Part shown: piece by piece, positions 9,811-18,992 of the stretch
Layout of the letters: every line of letters starts with the position of its first letter
How positions within the stretch are numbered: the stretch's first letter is position 1
Source of the DNA: CBDBEU01 sp965204565
Lineage (GTDB): Bacteria > Pseudomonadota > Alphaproteobacteria > Rhizobiales > TMED25
Reading direction: 5' to 3'
Assembly (NCBI GenBank): GCA_965204565.1
Contig: CBDBEU010000005.1
Coordinates: 1,426,001-1,490,000, forward strand
DNA length: 64,000 nt
Made by a program: the position numbers and the translations under genes
Notes under the pieces: generated by a model
Databases searched by the model: none
Seen by the model: the letters and a program-made list of their open reading frames with translations, nothing else
Told to the model about the DNA's origin: nothing

Positions 9811-10790
9811 GATCGGTTTTTATTTAATCCCGTTCATATCCTGCGTCGGCGATAACGTCCCAAAGGTCCGTGACGGTTCTGACGGCTGCCTTTCGTAGCA
9901 AAGCCTTGAGCTTTGAGAATGCCATCTCGATCGGGTTGAAGTCGGGACTGTAGGGCGGAAGATAGAACAGCGTGGCTCCGGCGGCCTCGATGGCTTGGCG
10001 GATGCCGGTCACCTTGTGAGCGGGCAGGTTGTCCATGACCACGATGTCGCCTTGACTGCGTTCGGGCACGAGTACCTGTTCGACATAGGCCTTGAAGGCG
10101 ACGCCATTCATCGGCCCATTGAGCAGCATCGGGGCTGCCATGCCGGACAGGCGCAAGCCGGCGGCAAACGTGGTCGTCTTCCAGTGTCCATGCGGGAGCG
10201 CGGCCCGACAGCGCTCGCCGCGTGGAGCCCGGCCGCGAAGCCGCGCCATCTTCGTGCTGGCACCCGTCTCGTCGATGAAGATCAGCCGTTCCGGGTCGAG
10301 GTTCGTCTGGCCGCTGAACCAGAGCTGGCGCCGAGCCAGGACATCCGGGCGTTGCTGCTCGGCCGCGTGCGCCGTCTTTTTTCGAACGTCAGCCCGCGCT
10401 TGGCAAGGAAGCGGCACACTGTCGGGTCAGATGCTCGAACCCCATGGCGGCGCTCCAGTTCCTCGGCGGTCTCATGTAAGGCGATGTCCTTGCGCGATGC
10501 CACCAGCCCAAGAATGAAGTCCTCGTGCGCGTCCAGCTTCGAGCCCGGCGGTTGGCCCTGGCGCGCCGGCCGGATATTACCGCTCGCTCGCCACTGCCGA
10601 TACCAGCTCCCAGCCGTCGATATCCCGATCGAGAACCGGCCCGTCCTCGATCGCGGCGATCACTCGTCGGCGAAGGTCCAAACCATAAGCACACGCCATA
10701 TCTGCCTCCCGATAAGCCTCGGGACACAGAATCATGTGCCAAACCATTTGGGAATCCCCTAAATCGACTCCGATTACGTGAAACATGCTC
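9811..10790 (-). mobile_element. IS630-family element inserted in flgE
   Basis: The 980-base element is flanked by TA on both sides (9809-9810 and 10791-10792), the duplicated target typical of IS630/Tc1 elements. The ends match imperfectly (TAGATCGGTTTTTATTTAATC versus TAGAGCATGTTTCACGTAATC). It carries one transposase gene with frameshifts. Both element ends are present, so it may be movable by a transposase supplied in trans. Confidence 0.85.
9824..10699 (-). pseudogene. IS630 transposase, frameshifted
   Basis: The reading frame starts at MACAYGLDLRRRVIAAIEDG, a winged-helix N-terminus, then passes through ERRHGVRASDPTVCRFLAKR. The DDE catalytic domain follows: LIFIDETGASTKMARLRGR, VVMDNLPAHKVTGIRQAIEA and LFYLPPYSPDFNPIEMAFSK. 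The D, D and E positions are all present. At least two frameshifts, near 10580 and 10415, separate the N-terminal, middle and catalytic parts. Confidence 0.8.
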
Positions 10791-11383
10791 TAGGGTGCAG
10801 GTCAATACCCAGAAACACCGGATTGCCATCGACTTCACCAGCCCGCTCTTCAACGATGAAGTAGCCATCACCGCTAATCGACATATGTGTGGCAATCGAA
10901 GAGTCCTGAATATCTCCCTCGACCGTATTGGTCGCGCGCGATATCCCAAAAACTGATCCGCCCGGTTGAGTCCCAAGGCTGGATTCAGTCACCAGATCCT
11001 TGGACACCGTTTCGGTACGCTTGCATCCGATGGTCTGAGAGTTGGCGATATTGTCTGACACATGCTCCAGCGCGAAGGATTGAGCCTGAAGTCCGGTAAT
11101 CGCCGTTGTCATTGCCCCGAATATTCCCATGACCTGTCTCCAAATGCACGATTGCCGGATCCCCGGCCCCACCTGCACCTAGCAAACACGGGGACAAGAG
11201 AGAAAACCGTTTAAAGATAATATGTTAAACTGTTTCTTGGGATCTTTATTGGCTTGCCGCATGGACAATTTTACCGTGCCGGGCGGCAAATGCTGCTGGG
11301 TAGACGACCTCGCACCAGCCGCTCAAAGCCTGTGCAACCGCGGATCTCGAGAATTTGCCACGGCGTATCCTGCTGCTGAATAG

Positions 11384-11830
11384 CTATTTCAGCTCGATCG
11401 CCATGCCGCTCAGATCAATAGAAAATTCCAGTCCGATTTTCTTGCCGCGTAATTGTAGCTCAACACCCCGCGAATTTTGCAGCAGTGCTGCACCTTCACC
11501 ACCGGCAACCGCGTAGCCGGATTCCGTAGCGCTATAGATCCCCTGAATGTCATATGGCGAATGCAAATTGTAGACTTCACCAACAAGATCCGCGCTTGAG
11601 GCCCCAATTGTCGCCCCAAGGCTGACACTGCTAATGCGCAGCGGATAGCTGTTATCCTTGATAAAGAGCATGCCCGAACCACCGCTAACGCCAACGATAA
11701 AGCCGGCTTTGAAGAACTCGAGCTGAATGGTGCCGCTTGGCGCCTGTGCACGCGAGGGAACTAGCGTGACAAAGGCGGCCATCACGGCCAGCACCAGAAA
11801 CAACACAGTTTTCCTTAGATTGTTTGACAT
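11384..11830 (-). CDS. Secreted protein of unknown function
   Basis: A roughly 148-residue protein with a clear signal peptide: basic MSNNLRKT, then the hydrophobic VLFLVLAVMAAFVTLV, with a likely cut after PSRAQA. The mature part is rich in Gly and beta-prone stretches, with GFIVGVSGGSGMLFIKDNSY, GATIGASSADLVGEVYNL and GLEFSIDLSGMAI. The start at 11830 has AAGGGA upstream. I have seen similar Gly-rich periplasmic proteins in Rhizobiales but cannot name the family with confidence. It is divergent from the sixA-like gene. Confidence 0.6.
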   Translation of the reverse strand: MSNNLRKTVLFLVLAVMAAFVTLVPSRAQAPSGTIQLEFFKAGFIVGVSGGSGMLFIKDNSYPLRISSVSLGATIGASSADLVGEVYNLHSPYDIQGIYSATESGYAVAGGEGAALLQNSRGVELQLRGKKIGLEFSIDLSGMAIELK

Positions 11831-12042
11831 TGACAAATCCCTTCTGGGCGTAAATGGCTATTGCGGCGACGCGTAGAATTTTGTCCGCCCAACATAACCG
11901 CCAATACTGATGACCTCTAGCGGGCTAGCAACCCTGCGATGATCGGGGGCGCTCATGATATATGCCTTTTTGTCGTCGGTCGCGAATTTGGCTTATCACC
12001 ATGACATCCGCATTGAACGCATTTTGAATAAGCCCCTGCCTC

Positions 12043-12576
12043 GTGCCCGGAAGGAGAAAAATCCTGCAGCTTCTCATTCTCAGACACGCCAAAGCTGAGT
12101 CCAACCGCCCTGGATCGCGCGATTTCGACCGCGCATTGGACGCGCGCGGACTGCATGATGCGAGCGCCATCGGCCGGGAATTGAAAAATCGCGGTCAGGG
12201 GCCCGAGCTTGCCTTGTGCTCGCCGGCGCTGCGCACCCGCCAGACTCTGGCCCTGGCAAATGCCATGCTCGGCATTGACTGGAATCAAAGATTTGTCGAC
12301 AAGCTCTACGAAGCTGATCTAAACGATGTGTTCGACTGTATCCACAAGTTTGGTGCCAACGCGTCACCGTTGCTTGTTGTGGGCCACAATCCAGTTCTCC
12401 AGCACTTCGCGCTTGCAATCGCCAGCCCAAAAACCGACCACGGGATTGAAATGATTGCCAGCAAATTTCCAACCGCAGCGTTGGCAGCATTCGAAGTGCC
12501 AATCTCTGACTGGAGTGAACTCGGCCCGAATACCGCTCGCCTGGATGCCTATCTGCCACCCCGCGAGCTTGCGTGA
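12043..12576 (+). CDS. SixA-like histidine phosphatase
   Basis: A histidine (phosphoglycerate mutase-type) phosphatase of the SixA group, which removes phosphate from histidine phosphotransfer proteins or small phosphoesters. The catalytic RHA motif is in LLILRHAKAESNRPG, the second Arg in CSPALRTRQTLALA, and the distal His in LLVVGHNPVLQHFA. The longest frame starts with GTG at 12043, but AAGGAG at 12051-12056 is placed to serve a CTG at 12064. That start would give the usual short N-terminus LQLLILRHAK. The stop overlaps the GTG start of the transporter gene. Confidence 0.8.
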   Translation: MPGRRKILQLLILRHAKAESNRPGSRDFDRALDARGLHDASAIGRELKNRGQGPELALCSPALRTRQTLALANAMLGIDWNQRFVDKLYEADLNDVFDCIHKFGANASPLLVVGHNPVLQHFALAIASPKTDHGIEMIASKFPTAALAAFEVPISDWSELGPNTARLDAYLPPRELA

Positions 12577-14966
12577 GTAATATGGACCAAGAGACACTTA
12601 AAGACGATGACGCTACGGTTGGAGAGAACTCGAGCGACCAGCAAAAGCGCCGCTCCATCATCCGCATCGGTTTCGGCCTTGAGGTCATCGGCCATTGGGC
12701 ATTGGCCGCACCCCGGATCACGCTAGCGGTCATTGCACTGCTTATAATTGTCGCCGGTGCTTCCGCCAGCCGCATCGGCTTTGACGACAGCCTTTATAGC
12801 ATTTACAGCAACGACACTGCCGATTTTGAGCATTTCAATCTTCTATCCGATCTGTTCCCGGTTCTGCGTGATCGCCAGGTAATCTTGTTCGAAGGGCCAG
12901 ACACAACCACACGCGAAGGCCTGACTGCGATCAGATCGATCCATCTCGAACTTCAATTTGCCGAGGGAGTTCTGGGTGCAACTTCGATTTTCTCCACCAG
13001 AAAGCAAAGCGTTGGCGGCGCCACGCCGGCGCCAATTCTCCCAAGGGAAATTCCTGAAGGCGAGGAACTGGAGCGCGTACTCGACAAGATCGCGGCCAAC
13101 CCGCTGGCCGGTGATCGGATGCTCGCACCCGACCGTTCCGCCACCTTGATGACGGTCGCCATTGATCCCGACTCCGATGCCATCGCCACCGCTCTTGGCA
13201 TTCGTGAAGTGGCACTGGAGGTTTTCCAGCAAGAAGCTGACGGCCTCGACATGGAAATCGGTTTTACTGGTGCGCCACTCTTGCGTAGCGATATTCTGAC
13301 ATCCCTGCGCCGCGACCAACGCATGTTGAACGGCATTGGTGCTTTAGTCACACTAACCTTGTGTTTGGCCTTTTTTGGTCGTTTTCGGCTGGTCGCCGTT
13401 GCGCTGATACCGGGCATCACCGGCATCATCTGGATTCTCGGGGCCCTTGCCGCTTCAGGTCAAAACATCAACGCCATCAACAGTGTTCTACCAACATTGG
13501 TGCTGGTGATCGCTTTCGCCGATTCATTACACATGACGGCCTCAATGCGATCCGCCCTTGGGGAGGGCATGTCTGCCATGCAGGCCGCACGCCGCGCCAT
13601 CACGCGCGTCGGCCCCGCTTGCGCCATGACTGCAATCACCACTGCGATAGCCTTCGGCTCGCTTGCCACATCAAGTTCCAATGCTATCGGACAGTTTGGG
13701 TTTGCCGGTGCGGTGGCGGCATTTTTTGCTTTTTTGGCTGTCATCACCATTATCCCCTGCCTTGGCTCGCTGATATTGCGCCCAAGTGACGGTCCAGCGC
13801 GCAGTGCAATCGACAGCATGCTCAGCCGCCTGACGTCACATATTGCCGCAGGCGCCAGCAATCTGGTCAGAGGCTATCCCCGCACGGTGGCTTTCCTCGG
13901 CGCGATAATGCTCGCCATCACCACGGTGTTCTATTTTTCGGTCGAGCCCCGCTATGGATATCGCGATTTTCTTCCCGACCGCAGCGCTGCCAACGAGGTG
14001 ATCGACCGCATCGACACCCAATTTAAGGGTGCCGACAACGCGACCATTCTGATCCATAGGGGGGCCGCGGTCGGTGAGGCTTCGCCACCACCCGCAGAAG
14101 TGGTGCGAGCGGTTCACAATATCGTCGAGCGCTCCGAGGGTTTCAGCAACGTCATGTCGTTGAAGACAGCCGAACAGTGGATAGACAGAGACCTTTCTGT
14201 TTGGGCTGAAACCAGCGTGTCTCGCGACGATCCTGACCTCTTGCGCCTCAATCTTGGCATGCCTGAACACGTTGCCGCCCAATTCAAGTCAGATGATGCA
14301 TCCGCTTGGCTGGTTTCAACCACTCTTCCCTCAATGGATGCAAGCCTTTCGGTACCAATGTTCAACGAGCTCGACAGCTCTCTTGATGAAGTACGCAATC
14401 GGGCGGCGGGCTATGACATTTCCGTGACTGGGATTGTGCCTATGACCACCCGTGCTGGCATTGATCTTGTCACATCCCTTAACATCAATCTGGCCGCCGC
14501 TGTGATCGTCACCATCGCATTGGTCGCACTTTCCTTGCGTTCCGCGCTGGTCGGCCTGCTGGCAGGCGTACCAAATCTGCTGCCGCTTGCGATTGCCGGA
14601 ACCGCTCTTTATCTAACCGACACAGGTTTGCAGATCACGGGAATGGTTGCCTTAACGGTTGCATTTGGCATCGCCGTCGACGATACGATCCATCTGGTTC
14701 ATCGCTGGCAACTAGAGTGTGAGGTATACTCGCCGCGCGAGGCGGTCGATCGGGCCCTTCGCCGTGTCGGACCGATCATGATTGCAACAACCATCGTCCT
14801 GTCCGCCGGTCTTGTGGCAACTTTGGCCAGTGGATTGCCGATGGTGCGGCTATTTGGCGGATTGTGCATATTGACTTTCATCGCCGCAGTTGGCGCCGCA
14901 CTGATATTCATGCCAGCCGCTTTGACCGTATTTGCCCGACAGGTATCATCTAAAAATCAGGAGTAG
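12573..14966 (+). CDS. RND/MMPL-family transporter
   Basis: A 797-residue inner-membrane protein with the RND superfamily layout: one membrane helix near residues 40-65, a large periplasmic loop, a five-to-six-helix bundle, a second loop and a second bundle. Helix signatures include LITLCLAFFGRF-like GALVTLTLCLAFFGRFRLVA, VIAFADSLHM in helix 4 and VTVAFGIAVDDTIHLVHRW-like VAFGIAVDDTIHLVH in the second half. Such proteins move lipids or other hydrophobic molecules using the proton gradient. The substrate is unknown. It overlaps the sixA-like gene by four bases and is followed two bases later by a secreted protein. Confidence 0.8.
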   Translation: MSNMDQETLKDDDATVGENSSDQQKRRSIIRIGFGLEVIGHWALAAPRITLAVIALLIIVAGASASRIGFDDSLYSIYSNDTADFEHFNLLSDLFPVLRDRQVILFEGPDTTTREGLTAIRSIHLELQFAEGVLGATSIFSTRKQSVGGATPAPILPREIPEGEELERVLDKIAANPLAGDRMLAPDRSATLMTVAIDPDSDAIATALGIREVALEVFQQEADGLDMEIGFTGAPLLRSDILTSLRRDQRMLNGIGALVTLTLCLAFFGRFRLVAVALIPGITGIIWILGALAASGQNINAINSVLPTLVLVIAFADSLHMTASMRSALGEGMSAMQAARRAITRVGPACAMTAITTAIAFGSLATSSSNAIGQFGFAGAVAAFFAFLAVITIIPCLGSLILRPSDGPARSAIDSMLSRLTSHIAAGASNLVRGYPRTVAFLGAIMLAITTVFYFSVEPRYGYRDFLPDRSAANEVIDRIDTQFKGADNATILIHRGAAVGEASPPPAEVVRAVHNIVERSEGFSNVMSLKTAEQWIDRDLSVWAETSVSRDDPDLLRLNLGMPEHVAAQFKSDDASAWLVSTTLPSMDASLSVPMFNELDSSLDEVRNRAAGYDISVTGIVPMTTRAGIDLVTSLNINLAAAVIVTIALVALSLRSALVGLLAGVPNLLPLAIAGTALYLTDTGLQITGMVALTVAFGIAVDDTIHLVHRWQLECEVYSPREAVDRALRRVGPIMIATTIVLSAGLVATLASGLPMVRLFGGLCILTFIAAVGAALIFMPAALTVFARQVSSKNQE

Positions 14967-14968
14967 CC

Positions 14969-15523
14969 ATGCGTCTCGCCCTATTTTTCACATTTGTGAT
15001 TTTAACAGCTTCGGCGGTTGCCGGAATACCCCCATTGGCGATGGCTGCCAGTGCGGACTCTGCACTCAAACAACTGCAGAGCCCGGTGGCATCCGATGTT
15101 ACGCTAGGCAAACTGATCGGCAAATGGTCCGGCGAAGGCGTGGTTCGCCAATCCTCAGCTGGACGCGAGGAGCCGGTGAAATGCCGGCTCACCACAAACT
15201 GGACGGCAGAAAACAAGTTGATGAAGATGCTGCTTGCATGCCGCGGCATCGACTATGTGTTCACAGCCACCAGTTTCATAGGCCGATCGGGCAGCATTTA
15301 TCGCGGTTCGCTAAATTCCTCCGTCAGCGGAGAGGCCAATGTCGCCGGCCGCAAATCTGGGAATGGGCTTTCGTTCAATATGGCCGGCCGTTCCAAGAAC
15401 GGACCGGTTCAGTCCAGTCTCTCTCTCGCTATTGCCGGTAGCCAGGTGACCAACGTGGTCAAGCGAACCGATCCTGATACGGGCAAGAAATACACCGCGC
15501 TTAATGTGACGATGTCGCGATGA
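14969..15523 (+). CDS. Secreted protein of unknown function
   Basis: A 184-residue protein with an N-terminal signal peptide (MRLALFFTFVILTASAVAG, likely cut after AMA near residue 26). The mature part contains LGKLIGKWSGEGVVR, a pattern seen at the start of small secreted lipocalin-like domains, and CRLTTNW...LLACRG with two Cys that may pair. It lies two bases after the RND transporter gene, so it may be co-transcribed and serve as a periplasmic partner. The function is unknown. Confidence 0.65.
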   Translation: MRLALFFTFVILTASAVAGIPPLAMAASADSALKQLQSPVASDVTLGKLIGKWSGEGVVRQSSAGREEPVKCRLTTNWTAENKLMKMLLACRGIDYVFTATSFIGRSGSIYRGSLNSSVSGEANVAGRKSGNGLSFNMAGRSKNGPVQSSLSLAIAGSQVTNVVKRTDPDTGKKYTALNVTMSR

Positions 15524-15606
15524 GCTTTTCCACGGACAATCAGGTGCTTGGCGCGGCACATTTAATCCCAGCCTGACAATCGGATGGGCCCGCACAGGTT
15601 CGAGAA

Positions 15607-16730
15607 TGGCAACATTTGCCGATGAAGCCGCACCGCCGACTTTGCCGCTTCGGTAATCCAGCCCACCGTGAGGTTGGGCGTTACCGGTCTTGCACGTTGC
15701 GGCAAGACTGTGTTCATCACGGCACTGGTTCATAATTTGATCCATGGCGGGTGTATGCCACTATTTCGCCCTCTCACCGAAGGGCGCATCCGCCTTGCTT
15801 ATCTTGCGCCACAGCCTGATGATGCTGTGCCGGGATTCGACTACGAGGGATCGCTGGCGCTTCTTACTGGTGCCGGCCGCAACGGGTCGGAGGGTGCCCG
15901 TTCAATAAGCGAGCTTCGACTGATCATCGAATATGAACCGCGCGGATTTCTTGCCCGGCTCGACCGGCGAGATCGTCTGGCAATCGATATTGTCGACTAT
16001 CCGGGTGAATGGCTACTCGACCTTGCATTGATCGACCAGAACTTCGCCGACTGGTCGCGCGAGGCCATGACACTCTCGCGCCTGCAACCCCGAGCCGAAC
16101 TTGCAACCGAATGGCATACCCTCCTCGCCGGCATCGAACCGATGGCGATGGCGGAAGCTGACGAATTGGGTGCGATCGACGCAGCGCGAATATTCACTAC
16201 CTATTTGAGGGCATGCCGCCAGGATCAAGTCGCACTCTCACCATCCCCTCCCAGGGCGCTTTGTCGCACCCGGAGACCTTGAAGGCTCGCCTGCGTTTAT
16301 CCTTTTTTCACCCCTCGACTTGCCCGAAGGTGCACGGCCACCTCGAAACTCCCTGTGGGCAATGATGGAGCGCCGCTTCGAGGCCTACAAGAACATCGTG
16401 GTGCGGCCCTTCTTCCGCGACCACTTCGCACGGCTCGACCGGCAGATCGTGTTGGTCGACGCTCTGTCGCCGCTCAATGCCGGACCTGCTGCCATTGCCG
16501 ATCTCGAGCGCGCTCTTCAAGTGTGCCCAGTGCTTTTCGCACCGGCAGCGCGTCATTCCTCACCTCAATCATTCGTCCCCGGATCGACAAAATGTTGTTC
16601 GCCGCGACCAAGGCCGATCATTTGCACCACACCAGTCACGACCGGTTGCAGGCCATTCTCGAACGCATCGTCGCTCGCGCCTGCGATCGTGCCGAGGTCA
16701 CCGGCGCAGAAGTGGCAACAATGGCGCTGG
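15607..16730 (+). pseudogene. ycjX: YcjX-family GTPase-like protein, broken
   Basis: YcjX proteins (DUF463) are P-loop stress-related proteins, usually followed by a DUF697 membrane protein. The frame begins at the ATG at 15607 (MATFADEAA), loses frame near 15630, then reads IQPTVRLGVTGLARCGKT (Walker A), FITALVHNLIHGG and LAIDIVDYPGEWLLDL. Further shifts occur near 16245 and 16520; pieces such as ERRFEAYKNIVVRPFFRDHF, QIVLVDALSPLN and IDKMLFAATKADHLHH remain. The 3' end is cut by an IS630 end at 16731. No DUF697 gene remains nearby. Confidence 0.75.
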
Positions 16731-16914
16731 AGCATTTTCACATTGAGCGTTGATATCCTGCTGCGTGGAAGACGTTTTCGCATTCGGCCGGGAGGAAGCA
16801 GCCGATGCGTTCAACGAGGGCGTCGACGGTTCAGGCCGGATCTTGCCTGAGCAGCGCCTTGGGCCTGGCAAAGACCATCTCGATGGGGTTCATGTCGGGG
16901 CTTTTGCGGCAGCC
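16731..16914 (-). mobile_element. IS630-family end remnant
   Basis: About 184 bases match the outer end and last transposase codons of the IS630 remnant at 1277-2856 (GAGCATTTTCACATTGAGCG at the edge, then CTTGGGCCTGGCAAAG). A 14-base stretch between two GCAG repeats is missing here compared with that copy. It truncates ycjX. Confidence 0.8.
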
Positions 16915-17449
16915 GACAATCGCGGTGCGCCGGCGGACGTATCCGGGCGATCGATTGATCGGGGGATCGATCGGGCTCACGCCGCGATGGCGCCCGAATG
17001 GATCACACCGGACATGGACAATACACTCAACGGATGTTAAGAGCAGACGTTAATCGCCCAATGAGCGCGTATGGAATCTGTGGGTGGTTGCTGCCGGTAC
17101 CGGCGGAAAATCACATATCCCAAATTTCGCCTCAGAGCTTGATCTAGATGTGCTTCGTTCTGACAAGGGCTCGCTTCAAGACATTTTGGCCCCCGATCCG
17201 AATTGTGATGTCGCCTCGCAACAGCAAGTCTCCCAGAATTTGCGAGGGGCGTGATCAATTACTCATCCCTGGCCGGTTTCCAGGAAGCAACTAATCATCT
17301 ATCCAAAAAATGCGGTTTCCGCTATGATTTTAAAGGAAAAAGGAGTTGGCTTCATCCGTGCGAACAATTGCGGTCTCTCCGAAAATGACCCCTGCCGTTC
17401 AACCCAGAATTAACTTTGATGATTACAAAAATTTGGCGCAGATGAAATA
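16915..17449 (+). other. Debris region with weak coding remnants
   Basis: No intact gene is seen. One frame at 16915-17040 contains IGLTPRWRPNGSH, vaguely like the IS110 motif GLTPRRYQSG. Another frame at 17068-17253 reads NLWVVAAGTGGKSHIPN, then ELDLDVLRSDKGSLQDILAP, and stops in TGA; it resembles the region before the Walker B motif of polysaccharide tyrosine autokinases, but only weakly. A third piece before 17450 reads MTPAVQPRINFDDYKNLAQMK. These look like stacked remnants. Confidence 0.3.
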
Positions 17450-17806
17450 ATGTCGGCACCTAACGAATGGAATTACCTTTATCAAAATCATAGAAGTGCA
17501 CAAATTCAACAAAAACTAAAAGAATTCAAACGAGAAGATTTTATCATAAATGCAATTTCTATATCATTAATTGGTGCAATTGTTGTCGGAACAGAATTCT
17601 GGGTCGGAACAATCAGGAATGGGCAGAATAATTCGATTCAGATGGAAGTCCACACAAACTTTCCCTCAGGCTGGCACGAAGAATCCTACCTCTTGGCAAA
17701 TCCCGATGTTGCCAATGCAGTGAAAAATGGACAAATTCGATCAGGCTGGCATCACTACAATACCTACGGAAAGTTTGAAGGTCGCGGCGGTGTCTCAGCC
17801 CCCTAG
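17450..17806 (+). CDS. Small membrane protein with C-terminal ANPDVANAV repeat-type motif
   Basis: About 118 residues, from a much more AT-rich gene than its surroundings, which suggests transfer. The N-terminus is polar and basic (QQKLKEFKREDF). It is followed by one membrane helix (INAISISLIGAIVVGTEFWV) and a domain with SYLLANPDVANAVKNGQ and SGWHHYNTYGKFEGR. That domain (YL..NPDV...G...SG..HY..YG..EGR) recurs in proteins tied to polysaccharide synthesis. The last residues, GGVSAP, come from IS3 sequence, so the natural C-terminus has been replaced. Confidence 0.5.
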   Translation: MSAPNEWNYLYQNHRSAQIQQKLKEFKREDFIINAISISLIGAIVVGTEFWVGTIRNGQNNSIQMEVHTNFPSGWHEESYLLANPDVANAVKNGQIRSGWHHYNTYGKFEGRGGVSAP

Positions 17807-18109
17807 AACTGTGCCGGTTTCTGGTCAGGAGTTGGGGAGGTTGTCATGGCGCGGAAACGGCATTCCGATGAGGATATCCTGAAGCTTTTGCGTGAGATCG
17901 AACTTCATCCGGCGGGTGGGGTTGATGTTGCGAAAGCGTGCCGTTCTGCCGGCATCGGTGATGCGACGTACGACAACCGGCACAAGACGTGCGGTGGCAT
18001 GAGGCGGTCTCAATTGTCCGGGTTGAAAGCGCTTGAGAAAGAGAACCGGCGCCTCAGGAAGATCGTCGCCGATCTCGAACTCGACAGGCTGATCCTCAAG
18101 GAGGACCTA
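17804..18109 (+). mobile_element. IS3-family remnant (5' end and orfA)
   Basis: The left end and orfA are nearly identical to the IS3 copy at 59460. OrfA starts at 17846 (MARKRHSDEDILKLLREIEL), has a helix-turn-helix (GGVDVAKACRSAGIGDATY) and a leucine-zipper stretch (LEKENRRLRKIVADLELDRL). It is cut at 18109 by an IS5 element inserted in CTAG. OrfB is absent. Confidence 0.8.
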
Positions 18110-18800
18110 GTGTCTGGACTCATTATAGCCACGAGATGAGGGCTGCGGCGAGCGCGATAGCTGCCATGACGTTTTAATGTTGCGCTCGAAGCGAGTCGCG
18201 ATGCGCCGCCGGTCTTTGAGGCGGCAGAACATGCGTTCGATGATATTTCGCTCCCTGTAGATGGCCCGATCGTCGTGATATCGGATCTTGCGGGTCTTTC
18301 GCGGCGGGATGACGGGCCCGGTCCCGCGCTCTTCAAGCCGTTCGCGCAGTTCCCGGCCGTCACGACCTTTGTCGGCGACAATTTCGGCGGATGGCGGCAT
18401 GGCCTCGATGCAGCGCTGTGCGGCCTTGCAATCATGCACGTTTCCGGGCGTCGGGAGCAGGACGCAATTGACAAAACATGGGGCGGCCCTTGTGGTCGCA
18501 GACGGCGTGGAGCCCGGTGTTGCATCCACCTTCGGTGCGGCCGATACCCCATGGAGGCACGGGGGGCCAAGGCCCCCTTTTCCGCCGCCGGCGCAGCGCC
18601 TGGACGATCCCGCTCGGCAGGACGATCGTCAACTGTTTCCGGGCGATTCCTGCCGCGCATATCGGTCGTCAGAAGCGGCGCGATCCGGGCCCGCTGAGAA
18701 TCGGAAAACCGGAAGAAATCATACATCTCGTTACCTCCTCATCGGAGGCAATGAACCATCCTCGGATCAAATCGGGAAGACGGCTATTGGGGCCGGACCC
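18110..18800 (-). mobile_element. IS5-family element, internally deleted
   Basis: The ends share CTGGACTCATTATAGCC and its counterpart GTCCGGCCCCAATAGCC. The minus-strand transposase is in fragments: N-terminal MYDFFRFSDSQRARIAPLL, then GGCNTGLHAVCDHKGRPM, EIVADKGRDGRELRERLEE, and C-terminal NIIERMFCRLKDRRRIATRF. Much of the N-terminal half is missing and the frame changes more than once. It interrupts IS3 on one side and abuts the stop of DUF2065 on the other. Confidence 0.8.
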
Positions 18801-18806
18801 TAGTGA

Positions 18807-18992
18807 CTACGACCTCGCCAGCCACACGATTACGACACCTGCAGCGAATGTGACCAGCCCGCCGATTCGCAAAGTGCCTTCCGGTTGGTGGCGCAGCGAT
18901 TCCAACATGCGCATCATTGCACCCGGAAAGGCCGCATAGACAAAACCTTCAATGGCAAATGCAAGACCGAGTGCAACAATGAATTCGTTCAT
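18807..18992 (-). CDS. DUF2065 (YjeT-like) small membrane protein
   Basis: A 61-residue protein with two membrane helices: FIVALGLAFAIEGFVYAAF and IGGLVTFAAGVVIVWLA. This family usually lies directly after hflC, and its ATG overlaps the hflC stop here. In related genomes a DegP-type protease gene normally follows. Here an IS5 element begins six bases after the stop, so the operon is cut at this point. Confidence 0.8.
   Translation of the reverse strand: MNEFIVALGLAFAIEGFVYAAFPGAMMRMLESLRHQPEGTLRIGGLVTFAAGVVIVWLARS

Larger units (their letters stand above)
9739..11130 (-). pseudogene. flgE: Flagellar hook protein FlgE, destroyed by two insertions
   Basis: FlgE builds the flagellar hook. The N-terminus (start 11130, with GGAGACAGG upstream) reads MGIFGAMTTAITGLQAQSFA, then DNIANSQTIGCKR, SRATNTVEGDIQDSS and MSISGDGYFIVEE, which is the rod-domain signature and hook core. 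At 10792 it is interrupted by an IS630 element (9811-10790). On the far side, 9810-9739 continues in the same frame (DLDKNGQLANSAGYYLKGI) until the IS21 end at 9738. The rest is absent, so the product cannot form a hook. The 253 bases upstream hold no other gene. Confidence 0.8.

Noticed and set aside
13361..13789. Plus-strand reading frame inside the RND transporter gene
   Set aside because: It is an out-of-frame shadow of the conserved membrane protein.
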